A stretch of DNA of 34,862 bases from Treponema sp. (GTDB lineage: Bacteria; Spirochaetota; Spirochaetia; Treponematales; Breznakiellaceae): positions 1 to 34,862 of the forward strand of contig JAIRPD010000060.1 of assembly GCA_031257195.1 (NCBI GenBank). Direction: 5' to 3'. A program made the position numbers and the translations under genes. How positions within the stretch are numbered: the stretch's first letter is position 1; each line of letters starts with the position of its first letter. Below are positions 16,174-23,924 of this stretch, piece after piece. The notes under the pieces were generated by a model that was not told the DNA's origin, ran no database searches, and saw nothing but the letters and a program-made list of their open reading frames with translations.

Positions 16174-16613
16174 TAGCCGCTCCTTAGGCTGCTTTTTCCG
16201 CCGTCCTTACGGCACCGGCCGCAGGTACCGTAAAACACGGTTTTCAGGGGATTTAGCGTAAAATGATGTTTTTTCCGCACATGGACGGCGATACCCCCCA
16301 AAACCCCGCAGTCCAGGTGAAAAAGTTCCCCGCAGGTTTCGCATTTTAAGTGAAAATGCCCCCCGCATCCGGCGGGGTTCTCGATATACTGGTAGCAGGC
16401 GCTGTCCCCCTCCCCAAGAAAGTAACGACGCAGTTTCCCCGCGGCCACAAGCTTTTCCAGGTGACGGTACACCGTGGTTTTTCCTATGGGGGGATTTCCC
16501 CCCTCAAAATGGCCGGCTATACCCGCGGCGGTGATATGATCCCCCCCCAGGGAAGCCAGATAATCCAGGATAAGCTCCCCCTGGCGGGTTTGGTAGCTGG
16601 ATGATCGTTCCAT
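16173..16613 (-). CDS. zur: Fur-family regulator, probably Zur
   Basis: The protein has 146 residues. It is a metal-sensing repressor with an N-terminal winged helix (residues about 10-75; TTVYRHLEKLVAAGKLRRYF is the recognition region) and a C-terminal dimer domain. Structural zinc cysteines are C91/C94 (CETC) and C131/C134 (CGRC). The sensing site candidates are the H86-x-H88 pair and H116/H117. Its position between znuA and divergent znuC, next to a perfect 37-bp palindrome, argues for zinc (Zur) over iron. The start codon is six bases after a TACGCT -10 with no Shine-Dalgarno sequence. The -35 of its promoter lies inside the palindrome, so autoregulation is expected. Confidence 0.85.
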   Translation of the reverse strand: MERSSSYQTRQGELILDYLASLGGDHITAAGIAGHFEGGNPPIGKTTVYRHLEKLVAAGKLRRYFLGEGDSACYQYIENPAGCGGHFHLKCETCGELFHLDCGVLGGIAVHVRKKHHFTLNPLKTVFYGTCGRCRKDGGKSSLRSG

Positions 16614-16619
16614 GGGCCA

Positions 16620-16648
16620 AGCGTAGACCGGGCCGCCGGTTTTGTCAA
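16620..16648 (-). promoter_or_regulatory. Promoter of zur-znuA
   Basis: On the minus strand, TTGACA (16643-16648, the left end of the palindrome), 17 bases, TACGCT (16620-16625), then 6 bases to the ATG. It mirrors the znuC promoter. Confidence 0.5.
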
Positions 16649-16679
16649 TATGAAAATGGATTTCATTTTCATATTGACA
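16643..16679. promoter_or_regulatory. Perfect 37-bp palindrome, putative Zur operator
   Basis: TGTCAATATGAAAATG (16643-16658) and CATTTTCATATTGACA (16664-16679) are exact reverse complements around a 5-base centre. The inner TGAAAATG/CATTTTCA resembles Fur-superfamily boxes. Each outer end supplies the TTGACA -35 of one of the divergent promoters, so one bound repressor could shut both zur-znuA and znuCB. Confidence 0.8.
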
Positions 16680-16702
16680 TTTTTCGAGTCCCCCGGTACA
16701 TT
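16674..16702 (+). promoter_or_regulatory. Promoter of znuC-znuB
   Basis: TTGACA (16674-16679, the right end of the palindrome), 17 bases, TACATT (16697-16702), then 6 bases (GAGGGT) to the ATG. The GAGG could serve as a Shine-Dalgarno but is too close to the ATG to be ideal. Confidence 0.55.
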
Positions 16703-16708
16703 GAGGGT

Positions 16709-17491
16709 ATGGACAATGTACTCCTGCGTTGTGAGGACCTTTCCTTTGGTTACGAGGGGCGGCTCGCGCTTGAGGGGCTTGCCTTTTCCGTGGAAGCGGG
16801 GGACAGGTTCTGCGTAGTGGGGGAAAATGGCTCGGGAAAGAGTACCCTCCTTAAGGGCCTGTTGGGGCTTATTCCCCCCGCGGGAGGGCGGCTTGTTAAA
16901 AACCCCCGCCTTAAACGGGGGGATATAGGCTACCTGTCCCAGGAAAGCCCCTTGCGGAAGGATTTTCCCGCCGCGGTAGAGGAGGTGGTCCTTTCGGGAC
17001 GGCAAAGCCGCCGGGGGTTCGCCCCCTTTTACACCGGGGCGGACCGGGCCGCCGCGGAGGAAAGCCTGGAAATCTTCGGTTTGACCCCCCTGAGGCGCGC
17101 CTGTTTTCGGGAACTTTCCGGCGGCCAGCGGCGGCGGGTACTCCTGGCCCGGTCCCTCTGCGCGGCGGACAGGCTTCTTTTTCTGGACGAGCCCGCCTCG
17201 GGACTGGACCCGGTGATCCAAAATGATCTATACCGGATATTGGAACGGATCAACGGGGAGCGGGGGATCACGGTGATCATGGTATCCCATGACATTGAGG
17301 GGGCGCTGCGTTTTACCGCTCCCCGGGAAGGGGGGGCCGCTTCGGGAGGCGGCGGGACCGGCAAGATGCTCCACCTGGGGGTTTCATCTTTGGGGGGGGC
17401 GTCCCCGGCGGGACGGCAGCTTTTTTTTGGTGGCCCGGAACGTTACCGGGAATCGGGACCGGGTAAAATGTTTCTTGGGGGATTAGGATGA
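16709..17491 (+). CDS. znuC: Zinc ABC transporter ATPase (ZnuC-like)
   Basis: The protein has 260 residues and powers zinc import at the cytoplasmic face of the inner membrane. Walker A is GENGSGKS (38-45), the Q-loop IGYLSQESPLRKDFPA, the signature LSGGQRRRVLLAR, Walker B LLFLDEPASGLDP and the H-loop VSHDIEGAL. The final about 60 residues are unusual, Gly-rich and low in complexity (GAASGGGGTGKM; GVSSLGGASPAGRQLFFGGP), where homologues have a short regulatory tail. The start at 16709 matches the family N-terminus; a reading frame extending back to 16601 runs through the operator and is discarded. The stop overlaps the next gene by 4 bases (ATGA). Confidence 0.9.
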   Translation: MDNVLLRCEDLSFGYEGRLALEGLAFSVEAGDRFCVVGENGSGKSTLLKGLLGLIPPAGGRLVKNPRLKRGDIGYLSQESPLRKDFPAAVEEVVLSGRQSRRGFAPFYTGADRAAAEESLEIFGLTPLRRACFRELSGGQRRRVLLARSLCAADRLLFLDEPASGLDPVIQNDLYRILERINGERGITVIMVSHDIEGALRFTAPREGGAASGGGGTGKMLHLGVSSLGGASPAGRQLFFGGPERYRESGPGKMFLGGLG

Positions 17492-18903
17492 GTGAATTGG
17501 TTGAGGCGGTGATTGGCATGTTTTCCCTGTCTTTTATCAGAAGGGCGGTGATTGTGGGGTTTTTGGTTTCCCTTTGCGCGAGCCTCCTGGGGGTAAGCCT
17601 GGTACTCAAGCGCTATTCCATGATTGGCGACGGCCTTTCCCATGTGGGCTTTGCCGCCCTGGCCATCGCCGCGGCCCTTAACATGGCTCCCCTGGCGGTA
17701 TCCATCCCCGTGGTGGTGATCTCGGCCTTTTTCCTCCTGCGCTTAAGCGAACACTCCAAAATCAGGGGAGACGCCGCCATCGCCCTTTTTTCTACCGGGG
17801 CCCTGGCCGTGGGGGTAACGATCATCTCCCTGACCACGGGGATGAATACCGATGTGTGTAACTATCTCTTTGGCAGCATCCTGGCGATGAGTAAGGCCGA
17901 TGTCCGCCTCTCCATTTTCCTTTCCGCGGCGGTACTGATCCTCTTTGTGGTTTTTTATCACAAGATCTTCGCCGTGGTTTTTGACGAGCCCTTTGCCCGG
18001 GCCACCGGCGTCAGGGCGGGGATCTACAACATGATCATCGCCCTCCTGACGGCGATAACCATAGTGCTGGGGATGAGGATGATGGGAGCCCTGCTGATTT
18101 CAAGCCTGATTATCTTTCCCGCCCTGACTTCCATGCGGGTCTTTAAAAGTTTCCGGGCGGTTACGGTTTCTTCCGCCCTTATATCGATCGCGTGTTTCCT
18201 CGCCGGGGTGTTTATCTCCTATGTTTTCGCCACCCCCACCGGGGCCAGCGTGGTCCTCTTTAATATGGTCCTCTTCGCGGCCTTTTCCATAGTTGGCGCG
18301 GCCCGGGGCAGGTTCCGCCGGATCGCGGCGGCGGCGTTTACCGCCATGGCGATCATGGCCACTTTGGGAAGCTGCGCCAGGGGACCGGTGTTAAACACCC
18401 CCAAAAACGCCGCCGGTACCCGGTCGGTGGAGTTGGGCGGCGAGGCGAAGACCGGCGCCCCCATGTCCGGCGATCCGCCGGGCGGGATTGACGCGGCGGG
18501 CGGTGAAATTATTGAAATCAAGGAAAAAATGTTTATCGCCCAAACCAACGACATTTACCTTAACCCGGACGACTATGTGGGCAAAACAATCAAGGTGGAG
18601 GGGATCTTTAAAACGGACAGCTACGCCGACATGAGCAGGTTCTTTTGCTTTGTCCTGCGAAACGGTCCCGGCTGCTGCGGCAACGACGGCAGCGTGGGTT
18701 TTGAGGTAAGCTGGCCCGAGGCGGCGGGGGTAAACAGCGCCGCACCCCTCGCCGGGGGCCACCGCTACCCCCCGCCTGGTCAATGGGTGGAGGCGGTGGG
18801 GACCCTGGCGTACTACGAGGAAGAAGGCTACCCCTATCTGTACCTGGCCCTCGCCTCGCTGAAAACAAAAAGCAAGCGGGGCGCGGAATTTGTAAGCCAG
18901 TAG
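17488..18903 (+). CDS. znuB: ZnuB-type permease fused to a DUF1980-like domain
   Basis: The protein has 471 residues against about 260-290 for ordinary ZnuB. Residues about 1-275 are an ABC-3 permease with roughly eight membrane segments, including VLKRYSMIGDGLSHVGFAAL and MRMMGALLISSLIIFPAL. A further hydrophobic stretch ends in TLGSC (Cys 296), which looks exactly like a lipoprotein signal. After a Gly/Pro linker, residues about 340-465 (EIIEIKEKMFIAQTNDIYLN; VGKTIKVEGIFKTD; RFFCFVLRNGPGCCGNDG; GQWVEAVGTLAYYEEEGYPY) match the C-terminal DUF1980 region of YcgQ/TIGR03943 proteins, which are themselves zinc-linked. C387, C396 and C397 are candidate metal ligands. No stop or frameshift separates the parts, so this is a real fusion or a lipoprotein read through in frame. 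Confidence 0.85.
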   Translation: MSELVEAVIGMFSLSFIRRAVIVGFLVSLCASLLGVSLVLKRYSMIGDGLSHVGFAALAIAAALNMAPLAVSIPVVVISAFFLLRLSEHSKIRGDAAIALFSTGALAVGVTIISLTTGMNTDVCNYLFGSILAMSKADVRLSIFLSAAVLILFVVFYHKIFAVVFDEPFARATGVRAGIYNMIIALLTAITIVLGMRMMGALLISSLIIFPALTSMRVFKSFRAVTVSSALISIACFLAGVFISYVFATPTGASVVLFNMVLFAAFSIVGAARGRFRRIAAAAFTAMAIMATLGSCARGPVLNTPKNAAGTRSVELGGEAKTGAPMSGDPPGGIDAAGGEIIEIKEKMFIAQTNDIYLNPDDYVGKTIKVEGIFKTDSYADMSRFFCFVLRNGPGCCGNDGSVGFEVSWPEAAGVNSAAPLAGGHRYPPPGQWVEAVGTLAYYEEEGYPYLYLALASLKTKSKRGAEFVSQ

Positions 18904-19431
18904 CTACCTTTTGCCCCGGCCCTGAAGCTTTTCAAGCACCTTACCGGTGATGTCCACGCTGTTCCTGCTGTACAGCACCCCCCGGCCTATTTTTTTGTCC
19001 ATCACCATGGTATAGCCTTCGCTTTCCGCCACCTCCCGCAATACGGCGTGGAGCCGGGTTAGTATGGCGTCGCTTACACTTAGTTTAGCCCCCTCCCGCT
19101 CAAGCTCCTCCCTGCTTTCGACCAGGTAGGCCCTAAGGGCCGTTTCCCTTTCCTTTATTTCCCGTTCCAGGGTACGGGTCTCGCTCTTCAAGCCGGTTTC
19201 GGTGGTTTCCGCCAGCCTGGCCTTTAGCTCCAGCAGTTCCGCTCCGCGCCGGTTAAGCTCCGCCTGAATCGCGTCCCTCTTGGCGGTAAATTCCCCGCCG
19301 TCCGCCTGTGGGTCGCTGAGTACCGAAAGGACCCTGTCCAGGTCCACCACGGCAATCTTGGTAAGGCTGTTCTGGGCCAAAAGGGCGGCGGCCATGCCCA
19401 GCAGAAAAAAAGCAAACAACGCGCGTTTCAT
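18904..19431 (-). CDS. OmpH/Skp-like periplasmic chaperone
   Basis: The protein has 175 residues. A signal peptide (MKRALFAFFLLGMAAALLAQ) precedes the family pattern: a short N-terminal strand (TKIAVVDLDRVLSVLSDPQA), a long charged coiled coil (about 45-125, with QAELNRRGAELLELKARLAE) and a C-terminal strand pair (ILTRLHAVLREVAESEGYTM; VDITGKVLEKL). Skp holds unfolded outer-membrane proteins in the periplasm and delivers them to the Bam machinery. Here it stands alone rather than next to bamA. It has its own promoter. Its stop codon abuts the znuB stop (TAG-CTA) with no base between, so the two transcripts converge and must overlap. Confidence 0.8.
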   Translation of the reverse strand: MKRALFAFFLLGMAAALLAQNSLTKIAVVDLDRVLSVLSDPQADGGEFTAKRDAIQAELNRRGAELLELKARLAETTETGLKSETRTLEREIKERETALRAYLVESREELEREGAKLSVSDAILTRLHAVLREVAESEGYTMVMDKKIGRGVLYSRNSVDITGKVLEKLQGRGKR

Positions 19432-19473
19432 AGAATCCCCCGTTTACCCGCAGTATACCATCATTATGATCAC

Positions 19474-19502
19474 AGTATAAATGAGGATCTCTTATTTGTC
19501 AT
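19474..19502 (-). promoter_or_regulatory. Promoter of the ompH-like gene
   Basis: On the minus strand, ATGACA (19497-19502), 17 bases, TATACT (19474-19479). A second TATACT with TGG extension lies nearer the gene at 19452-19457 and could be an alternative start. Confidence 0.55.
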
Positions 19503-19535
19503 CAGCGCCAACAGCGGATGTCAACGGCGGACGGA

Positions 19536-21182
19536 TCATTCCCACTCAATCGTGGCCGGGGGCTTGCTGGAAATATCGTAGGTTACCCGGCCTATTTCCT
19601 TGACGGTGTTGGTGATCCGGGTGGAAATTTCGATCAGGTCCCTGGGGTTAAAAGGGTAGACGTCGGCGGTCATTCCGTCGGCGCTGGTGATCGCCCGGAG
19701 GGCCAGGACCCAGCCATACTTGCGTACATCCCCGGCCACCCCCACGGAACGGAGGGGGAGGAGGACGGCAAAGGCCTGCCAGATTTCGTCGTAAAGGCTG
19801 CCACCGCCGCTTCCCGCCCGGCGCTTAAGCTCCTGAATAAAAATCGCGTCCGCCTCCCGGAGGATAGCGCACTTTTCCCGGGTAACTTCCCCCAAAATCC
19901 GCACGGCCAGCCCCGGACCGGGAAAGGGATGGCGGCGTACCACTTCCTCGTCCACCCCCAGGAGCCGGCCTAAAGTACGGACCTCGTCTTTATAAAGCCG
20001 GTCCAGGGGCTCGATGATCCGCCCTTCCCGGCGTTTGGCGTCCACCAGGGGGCTTCCCACATTATGATGGCTTTTTATCAAATGGGCCTTTTTCCCTACC
20101 CCTTTGCCGCTTTCTATCAGGTCCGTGTAGAGGGTTCCCTGGGCCAGGAAGTACGAGCCGGGCAGGGCCAGCCGGGCCACTTCCCGTTCCTGGATGGTGA
20201 TAAACAAATCCCCGATGGTTTTACGCTTTTCCTCCGGGTCCGTCAGGCCCTTGAGGGCGGAGAGGAACTCGTCCTCGCACATGATGATACGCGGGCGCTT
20301 CGCGCCGAGTTTTTCCAGGGTTCCCTTGACTTGGATGGTCTCGTCCTTCCGCATCAGCCCCGTATCCATATACATCAGGTGTACCTGTTCCGGGGGCAGG
20401 GCCTTAAGGAGCAGGGCCGCCGCCACGGTGGAATCCACCCCCCCGGAAATGAGGAGCAATACCGGATCGTTCCCCGCCTTTTGGATCAGGCCGGCCCGGA
20501 CCGTTTCCATGTAGGCTTCCATGGTCCAGTTTTTTTCGCAGCCGCAGATGGTAAAGACGAAGGCGGCGAGGATCTCCCCGCCCCGTTCGCAATGGGTTAC
20601 CTCCGGGTGGAACTGGAGGCCAAACCAGGGCTTTTCCCGGTGAACCACCACCGCCGGAAATCCCGAGGCGCTCCGGCCCGGGGCGGTAAAACCCGGGGCC
20701 AGGCTTGTAACCGTGTCGCCGTGGCTCATCCAGGCGGTAAAGGTTCCGCTTTTTGTAATGGCCGTGTCGCCCTCTACCGTTACGCCGACGCGCCCGTATT
20801 CCCGCTCCGGCAGGGGCTCTACCTTGCCGCCGTTGTCCCAGTTCATCCGCTGGAGGCCGTAACAGATCCCCAGCAGGGGAAGGGGGCGGCGGGACCCTCC
20901 GGGGCCGGAACCGCCGCCGCCATCGATGAAGGCGCTGTATATCCGCTTATCCGGGACCGCCCCCTGGCGGTACACCGATTCCGGCGAACCGGAAAGGATG
21001 ATCCCCCGCAGACGGTCCGGCGGCGCGCCCCCCGGCGTCCCGGGAGCGTCCGCCCCTCCCAGGATCGCCCCCAGGTCCGCGTCACCGTTTATTATCTCCG
21101 CGTATACCCCCAGTTCCCGGATCCGCCGCCCAATAAGCTGGGTGGTTTGGCTCCCAAAGTCAAGGATGAGGATTTTGTCCAT
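19536..21182 (-). CDS. guaA: GMP synthase (glutamine-hydrolysing)
   Basis: The protein has 548 residues. It aminates XMP to GMP using glutamine and ATP. The N-terminal class I amidotransferase domain starts MDKILILDFGSQTTQLIGRR and has the nucleophile in LLGICYGLQRM (Cys near 107) and the His/Glu pair in GLQFHPEVTHCERG. The ATP pyrophosphatase P-loop LLISGGVDSTVAAALL (about 240-255) follows. The dimer domain carries RHPFPGPGLAVRILGEVTRE and ends in the conserved KPPATIEWE. A Gly/Pro-rich insert (GADAPGTPGGAPPD; GGGGSGPGGSRRP) enlarges the amidotransferase domain. An AGGAGG lies nine bases before the ATG. It follows purA by 64 bases on the same strand, probably as one transcript. Confidence 0.96.
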   Translation of the reverse strand: MDKILILDFGSQTTQLIGRRIRELGVYAEIINGDADLGAILGGADAPGTPGGAPPDRLRGIILSGSPESVYRQGAVPDKRIYSAFIDGGGGSGPGGSRRPLPLLGICYGLQRMNWDNGGKVEPLPEREYGRVGVTVEGDTAITKSGTFTAWMSHGDTVTSLAPGFTAPGRSASGFPAVVVHREKPWFGLQFHPEVTHCERGGEILAAFVFTICGCEKNWTMEAYMETVRAGLIQKAGNDPVLLLISGGVDSTVAAALLLKALPPEQVHLMYMDTGLMRKDETIQVKGTLEKLGAKRPRIIMCEDEFLSALKGLTDPEEKRKTIGDLFITIQEREVARLALPGSYFLAQGTLYTDLIESGKGVGKKAHLIKSHHNVGSPLVDAKRREGRIIEPLDRLYKDEVRTLGRLLGVDEEVVRRHPFPGPGLAVRILGEVTREKCAILREADAIFIQELKRRAGSGGGSLYDEIWQAFAVLLPLRSVGVAGDVRKYGWVLALRAITSADGMTADVYPFNPRDLIEISTRITNTVKEIGRVTYDISSKPPATIEWE

Positions 21183-21246
21183 GTATAGTTACCTCCTCTG
21201 GAGTTTCGCGAAAAAGTTCCGCCGCCGGGAAGCCGGGACCGCCGCG

Positions 21247-22470
21247 CTACCGCCAGGGGCTTTCGCGGATTATCGTAGCCCGGCGGTCATATCCCACGGA
21301 GATAACGTCCACCGGGGTTTCGCAGAAACGCTCGATAAATTCAATGTATTCCATGGCTTCCACAGGAAATTCCTCGTAGGTAAGCCGGTCCCGGAGGGGG
21401 CGCTTCCAGCCGGGGAAGGTCCGAAGGACCGGCTTCGCGGCGTTAAGGTCCTCGATAGAGGCGGGAAAATGCTCCACCACCCGATCCCCAACGCGGTAGG
21501 CCACACAGGCCTTGACTTCTTCCAGGGTGTCGTATACGTCCAGGTGGGTTATTACCAGGGAGTCGATGGAGTTGGTGATACAGGCGTAACGCAGGGCCGC
21601 CAGGTCCAGATAGCCGCAGCGCCGGGGCCTGCCGGTGGTTACCCCGTACTCCCGGCCCGTATCCCGGACAAAGCGGCACAGTTCATCCTCGGAACCGGGG
21701 TCAAATTCGCTGGGAAAGGGACCGTTTCCCACCCGGGTGGAATAGGCCTTAAAAACCCCCAGCACCTTGTCCAGTGCCCGGGGCCCCACGCAGCCCCCAA
21801 TGGCGGCCCCCGCGGCGCAGGACATACCGCTGGACACAAAGGGGTAGGTTCCCAGGTCCAGGTCTAACAGGGCCCCCTGAGCGCCCTCAAAGAGGACCTG
21901 GGCGTTTTTCCGGTGGGCCAGGAACGACGCCAAATCCACCGACATGGCCTTAAGGCGGTCAACGTAGGGGTCAAGGAATTCCCGGTCGCCGCTTTCAAGC
22001 TCGTCCATCTTTTCCTTCCAGCCCAGATCCGCCAGCCGCAGGCCGTCCCGGTCACTCTTCATGGAGTAGGTGATCCCTATACCCCGGCCCGTGGTACCTA
22101 TAGGCTTTTTCCGCGCCGCGTCCCGTTTTTTGTCTATGTCGATATACCGGGGCAGGACAATGTGGGCCCGGTCCGAAATAAGCACCCGGCCCGCGGTTTC
22201 GACTCCCCGGCGGTTGAGCGTTTCCAATTCGCTGAACAGGGCCCTGGGGTCTATCACCATCCCCGCCCCCAGGATCACCGTCTTATCGGGGTACAAAACC
22301 CCCGAAGGGATCAGGTGAAGGGCGTACTCCTCATTCCCAATGACGATAGTATGCCCCGCATTGGCGCCCCCGGAAAACCGCACGATTATCTGGGCGTCTC
22401 CGGCCAGGCAGTCAACGATTTTTCCCTTTCCCTCATCGCCCCACTGGGCGCCCATGACCACGATTTTCAT
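21247..22470 (-). CDS. purA: Adenylosuccinate synthetase
   Basis: The protein has 407 residues, slightly shorter than the usual 425-430. It condenses IMP with aspartate using GTP, the first committed step to AMP. The N-terminus MKIVVMGAQWGDEGKGK (GDEGKGK at 11-17) and VRFSGGANAGHTIV are diagnostic. IGTTGRGIGITYSMKSDRDG, LFEGAQGALLDLDLGTYPFV, the VGNGPFPSE segment and the C-terminal PVDVISVGYDRRATI complete the set. The start at 22470 matches the family N-terminus, and GGGAGG lies about ten bases upstream. A longer in-frame start would add 22 Gly/Ala residues with no counterpart. guaA follows it. Confidence 0.95.
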   Translation of the reverse strand: MKIVVMGAQWGDEGKGKIVDCLAGDAQIIVRFSGGANAGHTIVIGNEEYALHLIPSGVLYPDKTVILGAGMVIDPRALFSELETLNRRGVETAGRVLISDRAHIVLPRYIDIDKKRDAARKKPIGTTGRGIGITYSMKSDRDGLRLADLGWKEKMDELESGDREFLDPYVDRLKAMSVDLASFLAHRKNAQVLFEGAQGALLDLDLGTYPFVSSGMSCAAGAAIGGCVGPRALDKVLGVFKAYSTRVGNGPFPSEFDPGSEDELCRFVRDTGREYGVTTGRPRRCGYLDLAALRYACITNSIDSLVITHLDVYDTLEEVKACVAYRVGDRVVEHFPASIEDLNAAKPVLRTFPGWKRPLRDRLTYEEFPVEAMEYIEFIERFCETPVDVISVGYDRRATIIRESPWR

Positions 22471-22587
22471 GCCTAAGCCGCCTCCCTTCGCGGCGAATAC
22501 GGCCGTTTCCCCAAGTCCGCCGCCGGGAACCGCCACAGGCCGCGTATCCAGAATAGCACATTCGCCGCCCTTACTCCAGGGAGGGCC

Positions 22588-22616
22588 AAAAAAAGGGGAG
22601 TCCCCCGGGACTCCCC
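22588..22616 (-). terminator. Intrinsic terminator of the lipoprotein-OMP operon
   Basis: A perfect 10-bp stem (GGGGAGTCCC at 22595-22604, GGGACTCCCC at 22607-22616) is followed on the minus strand by seven T residues (22594-22588). It lies 45 bases after the OMP stop. Confidence 0.85.
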
Positions 22617-22660
22617 TGAATAAACATACGCGGGCCGGCCGTCAATGAACCGGGCAAATA

Positions 22661-23893
22661 CTACAGATTCTCCGATTTAGCGATCATCCCCACCAGGGAA
22701 CGTTTGTTCCAGGGCCAGTCCCTTTTTTTGGCGTCCGGACGGAACGCGATGGTCAGGTCCAGGGCCGCGGCGGAAAGCTGCCCCGGCTCAAGGCCCAGTT
22801 CTTTGCCGTAGTAGGCCAGGTTGACCTCGAAGGTTCCCAGGTCCATCCCCAGGCCGACGGCGGGGAGCATTTCGTTCATCCCCGCGCGGACCATGAATAT
22901 GTCGTTAAACATGGAAACCTGAAGCCCCGCGCTAAAGTTAAGCTTGGCGTTTCGCTTGAGGTAATCGTCCTGCTGGAAGATGTTGACAAAGTCATGCCAG
23001 TCGGCCATAACGGCAATGCCCATATCGGCCACAAACCGGGGAGCGTCGGCCCAGAATTTGCCGATCTTGAAGTCATAGGCCGCCCCCAGGTTAAGGGAGA
23101 AGGGTATGTAGTAGGAATTGGTATCCTCCCCGGCGATGTTGCCCACCACCTTGCCCCGGGTAAAGATATCCGCGAAGGTGATCCCCGCGGTAAAACCCTC
23201 GGTCCAGCGGTAGGTCAGTCCCATGTCCACCCCCGCGCCAAGGATCACGGGCACGGAAAAGTGGTCCATAAAATCAAAGCTATTGTCCATCAGCTCGGTA
23301 ATTTGAACCTCCGCCCCGGTGGTCTTGATCCGGACAAAGGGCTTAATCACAATACCGGCGTCCACCTTGTGATGTTCCGCGTCAAGGACCTTAACGGCAA
23401 AGCCCACGGGGAGCATCACATCCCCGTACACGTTCATCTCCACCGTGGTGCCGATGATGTTGGGATTCACAAAGACCCGGTCCCAAAGGCCAAAGCCCAA
23501 GCCGTTCGCCACCCACGCGATGGAAAGGGGAAATTCCCGCAGATCCAATCCCAGGGGAACTTTACCGTGCTTTTTGCTCAAAATGTCCATCGCGTCCCCG
23601 ATTCTGCCCACATCGCCGCTCACGGCCCCCCGGACCGGCTTGATCAGCTGAAAGGTACTTTGGGGATTCAGCAGGGTAGGGGAAATGGCGAAGGCGCTCC
23701 GCTGGTTTACCCGCATGATCGCCGAGGGGTTGATTAAAAGCCCGAACACGTTGTCCGTATAAGCCACATGGGCTCCCCCCATGCCCGCGCTCCGGGCGGT
23801 GGGAATTTCCAGCCTGGGCATGGCCACCTTTTCATCCGCGAAAGCCGCGGCGGCGCAAAGGAGGATCAGGCAAATAGTAAGCGTCTTTTTCAT
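22661..23893 (-). CDS. Probable outer-membrane beta-barrel protein (FadL/UPF0164-like)
   Basis: The protein has 410 residues with a signal peptide (MKKTLTICLILLCAAAAFAD). The start of the mature part (ARSAGMGGAHVAYTDNVFGL, then LINPSAIMRV) is the hallmark of PorV/FadL-type barrels and of the treponemal UPF0164 set. Alternating amphipathic strands continue to the end (LGAAYDFKIGKFWADAPRFV; FSAGLQVSMFNDIFMVRAG). It does not end in a canonical terminal Phe strand; the last residues are MIAKSENL. It is preceded by a lipoprotein gene 31 bases upstream, so the pair is one operon closed by the terminator at 22588-22616. Substrate or function is unknown. Confidence 0.72.
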   Translation of the reverse strand: MKKTLTICLILLCAAAAFADEKVAMPRLEIPTARSAGMGGAHVAYTDNVFGLLINPSAIMRVNQRSAFAISPTLLNPQSTFQLIKPVRGAVSGDVGRIGDAMDILSKKHGKVPLGLDLREFPLSIAWVANGLGFGLWDRVFVNPNIIGTTVEMNVYGDVMLPVGFAVKVLDAEHHKVDAGIVIKPFVRIKTTGAEVQITELMDNSFDFMDHFSVPVILGAGVDMGLTYRWTEGFTAGITFADIFTRGKVVGNIAGEDTNSYYIPFSLNLGAAYDFKIGKFWADAPRFVADMGIAVMADWHDFVNIFQQDDYLKRNAKLNFSAGLQVSMFNDIFMVRAGMNEMLPAVGLGMDLGTFEVNLAYYGKELGLEPGQLSAAALDLTIAFRPDAKKRDWPWNKRSLVGMIAKSENL

Positions 23894-23924
23894 CGTCAGG
23901 TTCCTTCCTTAAAAAAATCTTGGG

